From Coccinella septempunctata (taxonomy: Eukaryota; Arthropoda; Insecta; Coleoptera; Coccinellidae), in the NCBI RefSeq assembly GCF_907165205.1, contig NC_058195.1:25254936-25318935 (forward strand): DNA of 64,000 bases, written 5' to 3'. Position 1 is the first letter of the stretch; every line of letters starts with the position of its first letter. The notes below the pieces were generated by a model. It searched no databases and was not told the origin of the DNA. It worked only from the letters and a program-made list of their open reading frames with translations. Shown here piece after piece: positions 51,062 to 61,438 of this stretch. Position numbers and translations under genes: made by a program.

Positions 51062-51130
51062 GTAAGCCTTCCTTTTTTCATTTTCGAATTCCTTGATTCA
51101 TTCTGAATTGCTTATTTTTGCATATTATAG
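51062..51130 (+). other. Intron-like segment in the BEL leader
   Basis: Donor CAA-GTAAGC at 51,062 and acceptor TTATAG ending 51,130, just before the Gag ATG at 51,147. BEL copy A keeps the donor but has TTATGG at the acceptor. Confidence 0.4.
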
Positions 51131-51146
51131 ATTCTCATTTGTCAAA

Positions 51147-53384
51147 ATGTCTGAAGAACAAATCAAAACCTTACATTTCAAACGAGGTAGTATCAAAGCA
51201 CAAATCACGCGTTTTTCAAAATTTTTAGTAACCATAACAGATGGTAGTAATTTAGAAGAGCAAAATACACGTTTAGAAAAAATAGAACCGCTTTGGAATC
51301 ATTTAAATGATCTTCAAACTGAATTAGAGTTCATTGATAAAAATACGACAACTGAAGATCATCTTTCTGAAAGAACGGAACTTGAAAATTCTTATTTCAA
51401 AGCTATTGGCCAAGCAAAGAAGTTGATAAAACAATTTACACCTGGTGACATAAACTCTTCTTTCAGCACCCACAATTTCCAAAATAATTCCAATAGTTCG
51501 ATAATTCAAAATACAAATTCAAAGCTACCAAAATTAAATTTACCTGAATTCTATGGAGCATATGAAAAGTGGCTTCAATTCTCTGATACATACAAAGCAA
51601 TGATTCATAACTGCCAATCTATCAATAAAATTCAAAAGTTTTGGTATTTGAAATCTTGTATAAAAAGTGAAGCTGCAAATGTTCTGACAGCTTTGGAAGT
51701 ATCTGAAGCAAATTACGATAAAGCGTGGGATCTCCTCTGCGAACGTTATCAAAACAAACGAGTCATTATTCAAACTCATTTAAATGCCATAACTGATCTT
51801 CAGAATGTGCAAAAAGAGTCTCATATTTTACTCAGGAATATAATTGATACTGTCAATCAGCATCTCAGAAGTCTTGAATCTTTAGGATTATCTGTAGACA
51901 AATGGGACACCATCATTATTCACTTAGTTTCAGCCAAACTAGATGTAACCACTAAACGTGAATGGGTAGAACATGCATTAAAGATTAAATCAGATTTACC
52001 TACATTCAAAGAATTCACTTCATTTCTAAATCAAAGATGTCAATTGCTAGAGGGTTTACACTCAAACAAAAAAGACTTTAATTCAACACCAAGACATCCA
52101 GCTAAAAGAAATTTTCACGATTCAAGTGTTGCACATGTTGTTACCACAGATCCAGTATGCATTTTTTGCAAAAAGGATCACTTCATATTCACATGTGAAA
52201 ATTTTCTAAAACTCAATGTACCACAACGTATAAGTGAAGTCAGAAAACTCAATGCATGCAATAACTGTCTACGTAAGGGACACTCATCAAGGGATTGTAA
52301 AAATCAACAATCTTGCAAAAAATGTTCTCTGCGACACAAAACTTCATTACATTTAGATAAGGAAAAATCTTCTACAGAAACCAACTCAGCGCTTCCTCAA
52401 AAAAATGAAACTAGTAATTCACAATCTATTTCTAATATTTCACAATCAACTCTCACTGCTTGCTCTGCGGAATATACGCATAGTGATTCATATGTTATGC
52501 TTCCTACAGCAATCTTACTTATTTTTGATAAATACGGAAATACTCATAAATGTCGAGCTATTCTCGATAACTGCTCTCAGTCAAATCTCATTACTGAAAA
52601 ATTATTCAAAATGTTACAACTCCCTACATCAAAAGTCACTCATTCAGTTGAAGGTTTCGGTTCAAACATAACATCCGTACTCCACAAAACATGGGCTACT
52701 TTGAAGTCGAAAACAAATTCTTATATTCTAAAGGATGTACCTTTTTTGATATGCGATAAAATAACAAAGGATTTACCTGCTATTTCATTCAACATCAATA
52801 ATCTCAAAATTCCATCTAATATTGTTTTGGCAGATGAAGCATTCAATGAAACCGGTTCAATTGATTTACTTATTGGAGCTTCTATTTTTTGGTATTTAAT
52901 TTCTATTGGACGCATAAATGTGCCGGGTCAACAAGCGATTCTACAAAAAACAAAACTTGGTTGGATATTTTCCGGTCCTCTACCGATATCACATGCAACC
53001 ACTTCAAGTTCAATTTGCAATATGACATTACAAAATGATAATATTCATGATTTGCTAGAGCGCTTTTGGAAAATTGAAGAATATCCAATACAAACTCAAT
53101 ATTCCCCAGAGGAAGAAGAATGCGAGAAACATTTTCTAGAAACCACGTTTCGTGATGAAACGGGCAGATTTATTGTCAGTTTGCCTACAAAGGAAAGCAT
53201 AAACCAGCTTGGTGAATCTTTCGACGTCGCACTCAAACGATTCTATGCCGTTGAGAAAAAACTTTCAAAAAATCCTGAATTGAAGGAACAATATGGCTCA
53301 TTCATGAATGAATACGAGAAACTCGGACACATGACCAAAATAAATACGTCGAATGATTCAATTCGAAATACAATATTCTATTAA
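51147..53384 (+). CDS. Gag-protease-pol start of BEL copy B
   Basis: About 745 codons from the ATG at 51,147 (the frame is open from 51,093). Gag N-terminus MSEEQIKTLHFKRGSIKAQI; conserved LPKLNLPEFYGAYEKWLQFS; SHLNAITDLQNVQKES-type core. Zinc knuckles ACNNCLRKGHSSRDC and CKKCSLRHKTSLH. The protease site is CRAILDNCSQSNLIT, with DNCS where BEL usually has D-S/T-G-S. The pol link is LLIGASIFWYLISIGRINVP and TKLGWIFSGPL. Ends at a TAA (53,382-53,384) at the start of the RT region. Confidence 0.9.
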   Translation: MSEEQIKTLHFKRGSIKAQITRFSKFLVTITDGSNLEEQNTRLEKIEPLWNHLNDLQTELEFIDKNTTTEDHLSERTELENSYFKAIGQAKKLIKQFTPGDINSSFSTHNFQNNSNSSIIQNTNSKLPKLNLPEFYGAYEKWLQFSDTYKAMIHNCQSINKIQKFWYLKSCIKSEAANVLTALEVSEANYDKAWDLLCERYQNKRVIIQTHLNAITDLQNVQKESHILLRNIIDTVNQHLRSLESLGLSVDKWDTIIIHLVSAKLDVTTKREWVEHALKIKSDLPTFKEFTSFLNQRCQLLEGLHSNKKDFNSTPRHPAKRNFHDSSVAHVVTTDPVCIFCKKDHFIFTCENFLKLNVPQRISEVRKLNACNNCLRKGHSSRDCKNQQSCKKCSLRHKTSLHLDKEKSSTETNSALPQKNETSNSQSISNISQSTLTACSAEYTHSDSYVMLPTAILLIFDKYGNTHKCRAILDNCSQSNLITEKLFKMLQLPTSKVTHSVEGFGSNITSVLHKTWATLKSKTNSYILKDVPFLICDKITKDLPAISFNINNLKIPSNIVLADEAFNETGSIDLLIGASIFWYLISIGRINVPGQQAILQKTKLGWIFSGPLPISHATTSSSICNMTLQNDNIHDLLERFWKIEEYPIQTQYSPEEEECEKHFLETTFRDETGRFIVSLPTKESINQLGESFDVALKRFYAVEKKLSKNPELKEQYGSFMNEYEKLGHMTKINTSNDSIRNTIFY

Positions 53385-53429
53385 CCTCATCATGGAGTAA
53401 TGAAAACATCTAGCACGACGACAAAACTT

Positions 53430-53562
53430 CGATCTGGAGGGGAAAACAAGCGAAAATTCATTTCATTGGTGGTTTTTTTATTTTATTCCCACTCCAAAGT
53501 GGGAATAATTTGAAAAATGAACAGTCTGGAAAATAGCTTGTGATCCATCTATAATCTATGGG
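53430..53562. other. Filler at the RT deletion of BEL copy B, with a perfect hairpin
   Basis: Coding similarity stops after STTTK at 53,430 and resumes at about 53,562 (DEGLSVNLHSTWIEF). The intervening ~130 bp are unrelated and contain TTATTCCCACT-CCAA-AGTGGGAATAA (53,483-53,508). The intact copy A has about 1.1 kb here, covering the RT catalytic part. Confidence 0.7.
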
Positions 53563-53910
53563 GACGAAGGTCTCTCAGTCAATTTACATTCTACATGGAT
53601 CGAGTTCTCTAGTCAAATACTTTATTTACACTCAATAAACGTTGCCAGACACATAATCTGTTCAGATCCTATTTCCATTGAATTGCACTGCTTCGGAGAT
53701 GCTTCGGAAAAAGCTTACGGAACTTGTTGTTATCTTCGATCTGTTGATCAATTCAACCAAATTCATGTTCATTTAGTTTGCGCAAAATCTCGCGTCGCAC
53801 CTCTTAAAATGATAACGTTACCTAAACTCGAACTCTGCGCGGCTCTTTTGAGTATTCAGTTCTCTCAAAAGGTTCTACAAGCCATGTCTGATAAAATTGA
53901 TAACACTTAT
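53563..53910 (+). pseudogene. RNase H start of BEL copy B
   Basis: WIEFSSQILYLHS, then a frame with LHCFGDASEKAYGTCCYLRS and MITLPKLELCAALLSIQFSQ up to DNTY, where the LINE is inserted. Continues at 58,565. Confidence 0.88.
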
Positions 53911-54239
53911 TTTTTATCTCACCATCTCTCGTGCCGCAAGGTGTTAAACTCGGGCTCAGGTTCATTGATACTTTTCAAGTGTTTATGTTGAGTGAAAATT
54001 ATGAAACTAATATAGAAACGTAGATAAGAAAATTCTTCATTTAGTGGGGACAATCAAAGCCATCAAAATATTCAAGATTCTGGCAATTTTCCGTATACAA
54101 AGGTGAAAATTGGTTCAAGAAAGGAAAGCGAACATTCATTGATCCCATATGTGTGGTAAGATCCAGGCACATATTGATACGATAAACAAGGAATTAAATT
54201 CAAGAATGAATAAAGAGTACCATACGCTCACATACTAGA

Positions 54240-55121
54240 TTGATGATGCCACAAAATAACGGAGAAGAAAATATTACATTAACAGATCTACTGCACGAAA
54301 TAGAGAACTCAAAGGACGAAGTAAAGAATTGTATTTCGGCAACAGAAGTAAGACTGCGGTTTGAAATTCAAGAACTAAAAAATAAAAACGAGACTTTAGA
54401 AAAAGAGAAAGAAATTTTGAAAGAAAGACTGGAAAGAACCGAACAGTTTTGCAACAAAAATAATATTGTCATATTTGGCTTGAATAAAGGTTGTCCATTG
54501 AAAGCAGAGTACCTTTGCAGTGAAATTAATCGAATATTGGATGTGCAGATCGAACCGGAGGAGACAAATGATTATTTCACATTAGGAAAAGAAGATAATA
54601 GCCCAATTAAGATAGAATTCATCTCTTATCAAAGTAAGAAAATAATATTTGAAAGTGTTAAAAAACTTAAGGGTACAGGTGTGGCTATTGCGAATGATCT
54701 AACTCTGAAGCAACGACAGGACCTACAGAAGCTAAAGTAATTTTTACGAGAAGCTAGAACAAAATATTCAGAGAGATCATTTTTGAAAGGAAATAAACAA
54801 ATAATTGGTGAAGAATCATACTTTTTGGAGGAATTAGAGAGATTCGGACTCGAACGAAACAAAACTAGGAGTGCTCCAAATACACCGAGTATAAATTCGG
54901 AAAGTGATTATGTGAGAGAGGAGATTCCGACAACTTCAACGTCGAAAGAAGTAACAAGAGAAATAACATCAAAAGAAGAAATTAATGAAGCTAGGAAATC
55001 CCACAATACCCCTCGAATACCCACACATAAAAAAGGATTTTTCAACAAAAATAGGTCCCAACCAGAAAAGATTGTGGGGATGACCCCAAGGCATAAATCA
55101 ACATCAGAGAGAAAAAACTAG
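54240..55121 (+). pseudogene. ORF1 of the CR1-group LINE (one in-frame stop)
   Basis: 54,240-54,740: coiled coil (LKNKNETLEKEKEILKERLE, about residues 45-75) and an RRM-like domain (NNIVIFGLNKGCPLK; PIKIEFISYQSKKIIFESVK; GVAIANDLTLKQRQDLQKL). The TAA at 54,738-54,740 is followed in the same frame by FLREARTKYSERSFLKGNKQ and a basic tail to 55,121. So it is one protein with a single premature stop. Resembles LINE ORF1 RNA-binding proteins. Confidence 0.8.
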
Positions 55122-55328
55122 CCAGACCATGAAAGTAAGTAAATATTACGAAATAAAACAAATAATTATAAAATATATATATATATAAAAATCAAATAAG
55201 AAAAATTAAGTGAAAAAAAAATAATCACAAGAAACTGAAATTTAAAAAAAATGATATAATTGTTGTTACTACATTTTTTTGGAACGAGTAATTAAATTTT
55301 GAAATTCGGATGAATTTGTAATGTCAAA

Positions 55329-56340
55329 ATGGACCCTTTTATTAGACAATATCGAAATGACGACTATAATACTATCGTCGTCGAGAAAGTTGATGAAATC
55401 AATAAATTGAGGATTAATGAAATGTTTGATATCCTACAGATGAATATAAGAAGTATTCAAATGAATTTTGAGGAGTTACAAGTATACCTAGAAGGAATGA
55501 CTATATCATTCGATATCATCATACTGACGGAAACATTTGTGGTAGATGACATAAATTTATTTAAATTAAATGGATACCGACATGTCTATAATGAAGGTAG
55601 ATACAATAGAAATGATGGTACAATCGTTTATGTGAGGGAAAATATAAATTTTGAACATGAGAACATACAACTGGGGGAAATAACAGCTATAGATTTGAAT
55701 ATTCAGAACAACAAAGAAAGAATTAGATTAACTGCAATATATAAGTCACCTAAATATGTAATCACTGATTTCAATCAAAAATTAGCGCTTTACTTAGAGG
55801 ATAAAAAACATTGTAAAAAACACATTATCACAGGAGATATAAATATTGATTTATTGGAGAATGAACATGTAGTAGAAGAGTACAAAAATATATTGAACTT
55901 CTTTGGCTTCACATCGTATATAAATAAATATACACGACCTGAAAGTAAATCTTGTCTAGATCATTTTTTCGTGAAGGGTTTTCAACGGGGAGAATCGGAC
56001 ATCAAAGGTATTGTTCTTCATAATTTGATAACGAATCATTATCCAATATTGTTGAATGTAGATCTGAAAATACAAAGGAAAAGTATTATATTAAAGAACG
56101 AAAAAAAATACACAAATTACCTTAAATTGAAGAATGCACTGAGTCTGGAAGATTGGCAGCATTTATATGAAATTTTAGATGTCAATGAGGGAACTGAATA
56201 CTTCTTGAATATATTGAAAAACTTAATAGAGACAAATACAACCACAATTCGTATAAAAAACAAACAGAGGATTGAAAAAGAATGGATTACGCAGAAAATA
56301 TTAAAAACAATAAATGAAAAACAAAATATGTATGCCAAAT
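55329..56340 (+). CDS. AP-type endonuclease part of ORF2
   Basis: FDILQMNIRSIQMNFEELQV (N-terminal Asn box), FDIIILTETFVVDD (catalytic Glu), RLTAIYKSPKYV, HIITGDINIDLLENE (Asp-x-Asn), SCLDHFFVKG and the end LITNHYPILLNV (the His of the SDH-type box, here TNH). The frame runs to 56,357; a one-step frameshift at about 56,340 moves to the RT frame. Confidence 0.9.
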
Positions 56341-58242
56341 TCAAAAAAGAATCCTAATAATGAAGAACTCAAAATAAAATATTCGGAAATGAAAAAACAA
56401 TTACGTAAAACAATATTGAGAGCTAAGCAAGAATATTTTGAGAAATGTATTGAGGATAATCAGAACGAAACTTTAGCCTTGTGGAGGTACGTGCAAAATT
56501 CCTCGAAAAAGGAAACACAAATTACATGCATAAGGACAGAAGAAAATAGGGTAGTTGAAGATGAACAGGAAATAAGCGATATATTCAATGAATATTTTAG
56601 CGGTATTGGAGAGAGATACGCCAACGAAATAACGGAACCAGCAAAATTCGAAGAAGAAAAAATTCATTCACAAGAATCTTTTTTTCTATTTCCCACAGAT
56701 TCCGAAGAAGTAGAAGAAGTTATAAGTAGCCTCAAATCCAGAAAATCTACTGGACATGATGGAATTCGCTCGGAAGTTTTGAAACAAGTGAAACATGAGA
56801 TATCAGAACCTATCACCTATTTAGTCAACAATTGTTTCGAAAAAGCGTGTTTTCCTGACATTTTGAAGATAGGGATAATAAAACCATTACACAAAGGCGG
56901 AGATAAAACACAAGTTAACAACTACAGACCAGTTACTCTTATATCCAATGTGGCGAAAATATTTGAAAAGTTAATTAAAGTTCGAATGGTTGCTTTTATG
57001 AATAAGTACAATATACTTTCCAGCAGTCAATTTGGGTTTCGCCAGGGCGTTTCAACAGAAGATGCTATAAAATTAGTGACTGAAAAATTATATGAAAACA
57101 TAGATAAAAATACTCCAATTCTAGCTGTTGTGATAGATCTGGCGAAGGCTTTCGATACTGTTGACCATCAAAAATTATTAGAAAAACTATCAAATCATGG
57201 CTTAAGAGGAAAAATAAACACCTTATTCCGCAGTTTTCTTTCAGGCAGAAAACAGATCACAAGAATAAATGGGAAATTTAGTAGAACAAAGATACCTAAA
57301 TATGGGGCTCCGCAAGGAACATTACTCGGGCCTCTCTTTTTCCTGATTTATCTGAATGATATATTTCAACAAAAATCTGCTGGAGAAATTATAAGTTTTG
57401 CCGACGATATGATAGTAATGTACGAAGATACATCTTGGGAAAATCTGAAACAGAAAACAATAAAAGATTTCAGGATGCTAAAGAAATGGTTCGAACAAAG
57501 TAAACTCACCTTAAACCAACAGAAGACCCAATATCTAACCTTTTCATCTAATAAAGTTGGACTTCCAAATTTTGGCACCCTTCGAGTCGACGATAGGTTG
57601 GAAATAGTGAATACTAATTCAACGAAATATCTTGGTGTTTATATAGACCAACATTTGAAGTGGGATCAACATATGAATTATTTGACTAGAAAGCTAAGAG
57701 GAATTGCATACAGATTCAGATTAATACGAAAAGATATCCAATCCACAAGACATCTCCAAATAGTCCAAATACTTTATGACGCACTTGTGCAATCACGACT
57801 CTCATATGGAATCATAGGATGGGGAGGTGTCTTGGATTGTCATAAAAGAAGCATAGATGTCTTGCAAAAATATATTTTGAAAATAATTTATGGAAAGAAG
57901 TTTACATTCCCTAGAAGACAGATTTACGAACTATCAAAAGCATTAGATATAAGGCAAATCTATGCAAATAAAATTATAATAAATATCAAACAGAGGAAGA
58001 TAAAATTAGTCATCAGAGAGCACAACTACCTGAACAGAACAAGAAACGTCAACTATAAAAGACAGAGGGCAGAAAAAAGAATAGAACAGAGAAGCTGCAC
58101 ATACCTAGCTTCTAGATTGTACCCAAATGTGCCTACGGAAATAAGAGAGCTAAGAAACATAAAGAAATTCAAGAAGGAAATAAAGAACTGGTTGACTTCA
58201 GAAGATAGATCCATGATACATAAAATAATCAATTCAACATAA
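56314..58242 (+). CDS. Reverse transcriptase part of ORF2
   Basis: 642 codons without a stop. RT blocks: SLKSRKSTGHDGIRSEVLKQ, NNYRPVTLISNVAKIFEKLI, QFGFRQGVSTEDAI, VVIDLAKAFDTVDHQKLLEK, YGAPQGTLLGPLFFLIYLND, and the catalytic IISFADDMIVMYED. Then LTLNQQKTQYLTFSSNK, STKYLGVYIDQHLKWDQHM, and a C-terminal region ending EIRELRNIKKFKKEIKNWLT, as in CR1/Daphne/Crack-type LINEs. No RNase H. One of the most intact RTs in the window. Confidence 0.92.
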   Translation: MKNKICMPNSKKNPNNEELKIKYSEMKKQLRKTILRAKQEYFEKCIEDNQNETLALWRYVQNSSKKETQITCIRTEENRVVEDEQEISDIFNEYFSGIGERYANEITEPAKFEEEKIHSQESFFLFPTDSEEVEEVISSLKSRKSTGHDGIRSEVLKQVKHEISEPITYLVNNCFEKACFPDILKIGIIKPLHKGGDKTQVNNYRPVTLISNVAKIFEKLIKVRMVAFMNKYNILSSSQFGFRQGVSTEDAIKLVTEKLYENIDKNTPILAVVIDLAKAFDTVDHQKLLEKLSNHGLRGKINTLFRSFLSGRKQITRINGKFSRTKIPKYGAPQGTLLGPLFFLIYLNDIFQQKSAGEIISFADDMIVMYEDTSWENLKQKTIKDFRMLKKWFEQSKLTLNQQKTQYLTFSSNKVGLPNFGTLRVDDRLEIVNTNSTKYLGVYIDQHLKWDQHMNYLTRKLRGIAYRFRLIRKDIQSTRHLQIVQILYDALVQSRLSYGIIGWGGVLDCHKRSIDVLQKYILKIIYGKKFTFPRRQIYELSKALDIRQIYANKIIINIKQRKIKLVIREHNYLNRTRNVNYKRQRAEKRIEQRSCTYLASRLYPNVPTEIRELRNIKKFKKEIKNWLTSEDRSMIHKIINST

Positions 58243-58564
58243 AGAATAACTATATATAATAATAAAAAAAAAATTAAATATGAACTAAGAAAAAGGAAAA
58301 TAACCCGATTGTGACAGATATTCCCGAACGTGACTGTGAACCCGATGAAGACGAAATATATGTATACAACGGCGTGACGAGGAAAGGGGACAGAACAAGA
58401 TCTTTATTTTAGTATTTTATAAATTTGTTTTAGTTAGAGTGAAATTTATTTTAAACAACTGTAAACAGTTATTATAAATAACTCACAGTTTTTTCTAGAG
58501 TTCAAACAATCATTGGAATATTTGAATAAACTCATTATTTCTATTCTTTTCTATTCTATTCTAT
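58243..58564 (+). other. 3' UTR and pentanucleotide tail of the CR1-group LINE
   Basis: AT-rich, no open frame, ending in TTTCTATTCTTTTCTATTCT and further CTATT units up to the resumed BEL sequence. Confidence 0.75.
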
Positions 58565-60374
58565 TATTGGAGTGATTCCAGTATTGCATTAGCTTGGATA
58601 AATACTGAACCACATCAACTCAAAACGTTTGTAGCGAATCGAGTAACTGAAATACAGCAGTTTTCAAATAAAAATCAGTGGGGTCACGTTCCCTCAGAAT
58701 CAAATCCAGCAGATATTGTATCACGAGGCATTAATCCAAAGGAATTAATAGAATGCAAATTATGGTGGAACGGTCCTGTTTGGTTATCCCGAGAAAAATC
58801 TTTCTGGCCCAAAACCGATCGGAAATTCCTGAAATCAAAAAAACTGATCTTACTCTAATCATAATGACAGACTCTCAAGATATCAGTATCATTGATCGGT
58901 TTTCTTCACTCACAAAACTCCACAGAGTTATAGCCTTTTGCCTACGGTTTATAAATAACTCAAAAATCTCAATTCCTGAAAATCGTTTTGCAGGTAAACT
59001 ATCAAAATCTGAAATCGATAGTTCTCTTAATACGATATGTAAACTTGTTCAAAGGAACGCATTTCCTTCAGAGTTTGTATCTCTAGAAAAATACAAACAG
59101 ATATCCCCAAATAGTAAAATTGTATCTTTGAATCCATTCGTGGACAAAAATGGTTTGATCAGGGTGGGAGGAAGACTCAAACATTCCAACCTCACTTACA
59201 ACCAAAAGCATCCAATTCTATTACCTCATCATTGCAATTACACTAAATTGGTAATATGGCATGAGCATTTGAGGCATCTACATGCAGGTGCTCAAGCTAC
59301 TCTTGCAGCTGTTAGATCAAAATTTTGGCTAATCAACGGACGTAGCGCTGTTCGAGGAGTTTTACGCAGGTGTGTAACTTGCTTCAGATCAAAACCAATA
59401 GAAAGTCGATATCAAATGGGAGATATCCCAAATTCACGTTTAAAACCACAACGCCCATTTGCAACAACAGGCAACAGGCAACAACAGGCATAGATTTTGC
59501 AGGTCCTTTTCACATTAAAGATGGAAGAACGAAAAATAGAAAAATTATCAAATGCTATTTATGCATTTTCGTTTGCTTCGTCACGAAAGCAGCTCATCTC
59601 GAACTGTCTGAAGATCTCTCGTCAGAGTCATTTCTTAAATGCTGAACCAGATTTGTGTCGAGAAGGGGTGTTTGCACCGACATTTATAGTGATAATGGAA
59701 CTAATTTTGTAGGTACTGAACGTGAATTGAAAATTGTTTTATCTAACCTCGAGAACAATAGCCAGTTCAATGACTTTCTCAATTTGAATCAAATAAATTG
59801 GCACTTCTCTCCACCACATGCTCCTAATTTCGGAGGTTTGTGGGAAGCATGCGTAAAATCAACAAAATTTCATCTAAAAAGAATTGTTGGTAATTCTCAT
59901 TTGACTTTTGAGGGTCTATACACTGTAATAACTCAGGTTGAGGCAGTCCTCAACTCCCGACCCTTATCCCCAATGTCTAATGATCCTAATGATCTTTCAC
60001 CTCTAACTCCTGGTCATTTCCTTATTGGCGAACCATTGACCACTTTACCTCAAGATGACGTCAGACATGTGGCAAGCAACCGCTTGTCTCATTTCAAGAA
60101 ACAAATGCAACATTTTTGGCAAAGATGGTCACATGAATACTTGAACCATCTCCAAGAAAGAATGAAATGGCGACAATCTACTCCCAATCTGGAAACAGGC
60201 ATTTTGGTGCTACTCAAAGACGACAACACAGCTCCCTTATGCTGGAAAATGGGCCGTATCATCGATGTGTTTCCCGGCAAAGACGGAATAGTGCGTGTTG
60301 TGAATGTGAAAACCGCTAATGGAGTCTTTAAAAGACCAGTGTCGAAGATTTGTGTTCTACCAATAAACTCTTAG
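58565..60374 (+). pseudogene. RNase H end and integrase of BEL copy B
   Basis: WSDSSIALAWINTEPHQLKT, ESNPADIVSRGINPKELI, a stop at about 58,857, then 58,861-59,480 with the integrase zinc region (GRLKHSNLTYNQKHPILLPH, HEHLRHLHAGAQATLAAVRS, VLRRCVTCFRSKP). A duplicated GCAACAACAG stretch at about 59,460-59,490 shifts the frame. GIDFAGPFHIKDGR (catalytic Asp) is in the next frame, and 59,655-60,374 follows with TDIYSDNGTNFVGTERELKI (Asp), APNFGGLWEACVKSTKFHLK (Glu) and the C-terminal domain to the stop. Two or three lesions only. Confidence 0.9.
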
Positions 60375-60432
60375 AACAATAAGTCAGCTATCATTATATT
60401 GTTGAAAGCCAACCCTTTCAAGGGGGGCGGCA

Positions 60433-60668
60433 TGTATTGTTTACATTCAAATCTTAACTCATATGTACCATGCGCATATACATTCCGTACTGTCCACGAA
60501 TATAGGGGCCGTATCAGTACCACACAGCGTCATTCTAGAATAAGAACTCTATTCACTGACATCATTCATGTAACCAAATTCAACCAATATAGATATAAGG
60601 TTATTCAGTGTTTTTTATTCAACTCAATTCACAAGTAGATCGAGTGAAAAATATCACAAGATCGAATA
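60433..60668 (+). repeat. 3' LTR of BEL copy B
   Basis: 236 bp; differs from the 5' LTR at three positions by eye, including the last CA, which is TA here. Followed by GTCGC. Confidence 0.93.
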
Positions 60669-60673
60669 GTCGC

Positions 60674-60898
60674 CTATCAAATTATTCACATTTAATGTTC
60701 TGCTTGATGTGTCTTGGAATGACGCCAGTTGATCGGCATCTGAGTAGGAAGTTTCTTCTGCATCTTGCTTTTGCCAATCTGGTGTTGAGGTTCGCCCAAG
60801 ATTTGAGGTCTCTTACAGTTACCTCTCCATAGGTGTTCTTCATCTCATCGTAGAAACCCATCTGTAATTATGTATACAAAGAGTATTGCTGTATTTTC
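60674..60898 (-). pseudogene. Start of Penelope B, distal to BEL copy B
   Basis: Partial fourth copy of the 237-bp repeat (FYDEMKNTYGEVTVRDLKSW on the minus strand), preceded by an in-frame ATG (MGFYDEM at about 60,862) and a short leader up to the terminal repeat at 60,899. This ATG is a plausible original start of the Penelope protein. Confidence 0.7.
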
Positions 60899-61438
60899 TA
60901 ATCTACTTAATTATTGGGTACTCGGCATAAAGGGGCTATGTAGACAAATCACTTATTACACATATTCGCCGAAGAGAGAAGTTGTGTTTTGATTGTTCCT
61001 ATCTTTTGTGATTGTGTGCTCGGGGTTTGTTCCGGATGAGATTTTTTCTCATATGGGTGGCAAGTAAACTGTAGCTGGCTTCTCTTGAAGAGAAAAATTT
61101 TTCGATTGATGCTTGTTTCGATAATTTTTTTCATTTGCGAATTTGAGATTTTATTCTGGAATCGTGTGTGATTATCGGTACTTATCTGTTATCTAGCCTC
61201 ATATGTAGATGATAGCACTTCTTATCAGCTTCGCATATACGGGGTGCATTCGAGAATTAGATTTCTTGGATATTTCTGTAATTTTATTGGTGTATCCTAT
61301 CCTTAACATTTTTTTTTGTTTTTCCTGCGGCCCTATTGTTTGTTTGAAAGTCATCGGCTATCGGCCCGGCCGTTGTGAAAAGTGACCCTTGTTTGTTTTC
61401 CCATATTTACACCAATCCGTTTTTAGGTGTTTCTGATG

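Larger units (their letters stand above)
53911..58564 (+). mobile_element. CR1-group LINE, nearly intact, in BEL RNase H
   Basis: About 4.65 kb between TAACACTTA and the resumed BEL sequence ATTGGAGTGATTCC. It has a 5' UTR (53,911-54,239), ORF1, ORF2 with endonuclease and RT, and a 3' tail of TTCTA/CTATT repeats (58,540-58,566). A microsatellite-type tail in place of poly(A) is usual in CR1-group and some other LINEs. Only one stop (ORF1) and one frameshift (ORF2) are visible. Confidence 0.88.
50547..60668 (+). mobile_element. BEL/Pao LTR retrotransposon, copy B
   Basis: Two 236-bp LTRs starting TGTATTGTTTACATTC. The target, seen uninterrupted in neighbouring repeat units (GCGTTGTCGCCTATC), is duplicated as GACGC (50,542-50,546) and GTCGC (60,669-60,673), 5 bp with one change. 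I count three differences between the LTRs, so it is recent. The tract AAGGGGGGCGGCA precedes the right LTR. The RT palm is deleted (53,430-53,560), and a CR1-group LINE is inserted in RNase H. Confidence 0.95.
43200..60951 (-). mobile_element. Penelope-like element B (interrupted by BEL copy B and a 4.1-kb block)
   Basis: A 53-bp sequence (TAATCTACTTAATTATTGGG... to GACAAATCA) occurs at both ends in direct orientation (43,200-43,252 and 60,899-60,951), as for the terminal pseudo-LTRs of Penelope-like elements. Between them, on the minus strand, lie an N-terminal repeat region, RT and GIY-YIG endonuclease. Without its insertions the element is about 3.5 kb. Its 3' end abuts the coiled-coil gene. 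Confidence 0.85.
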
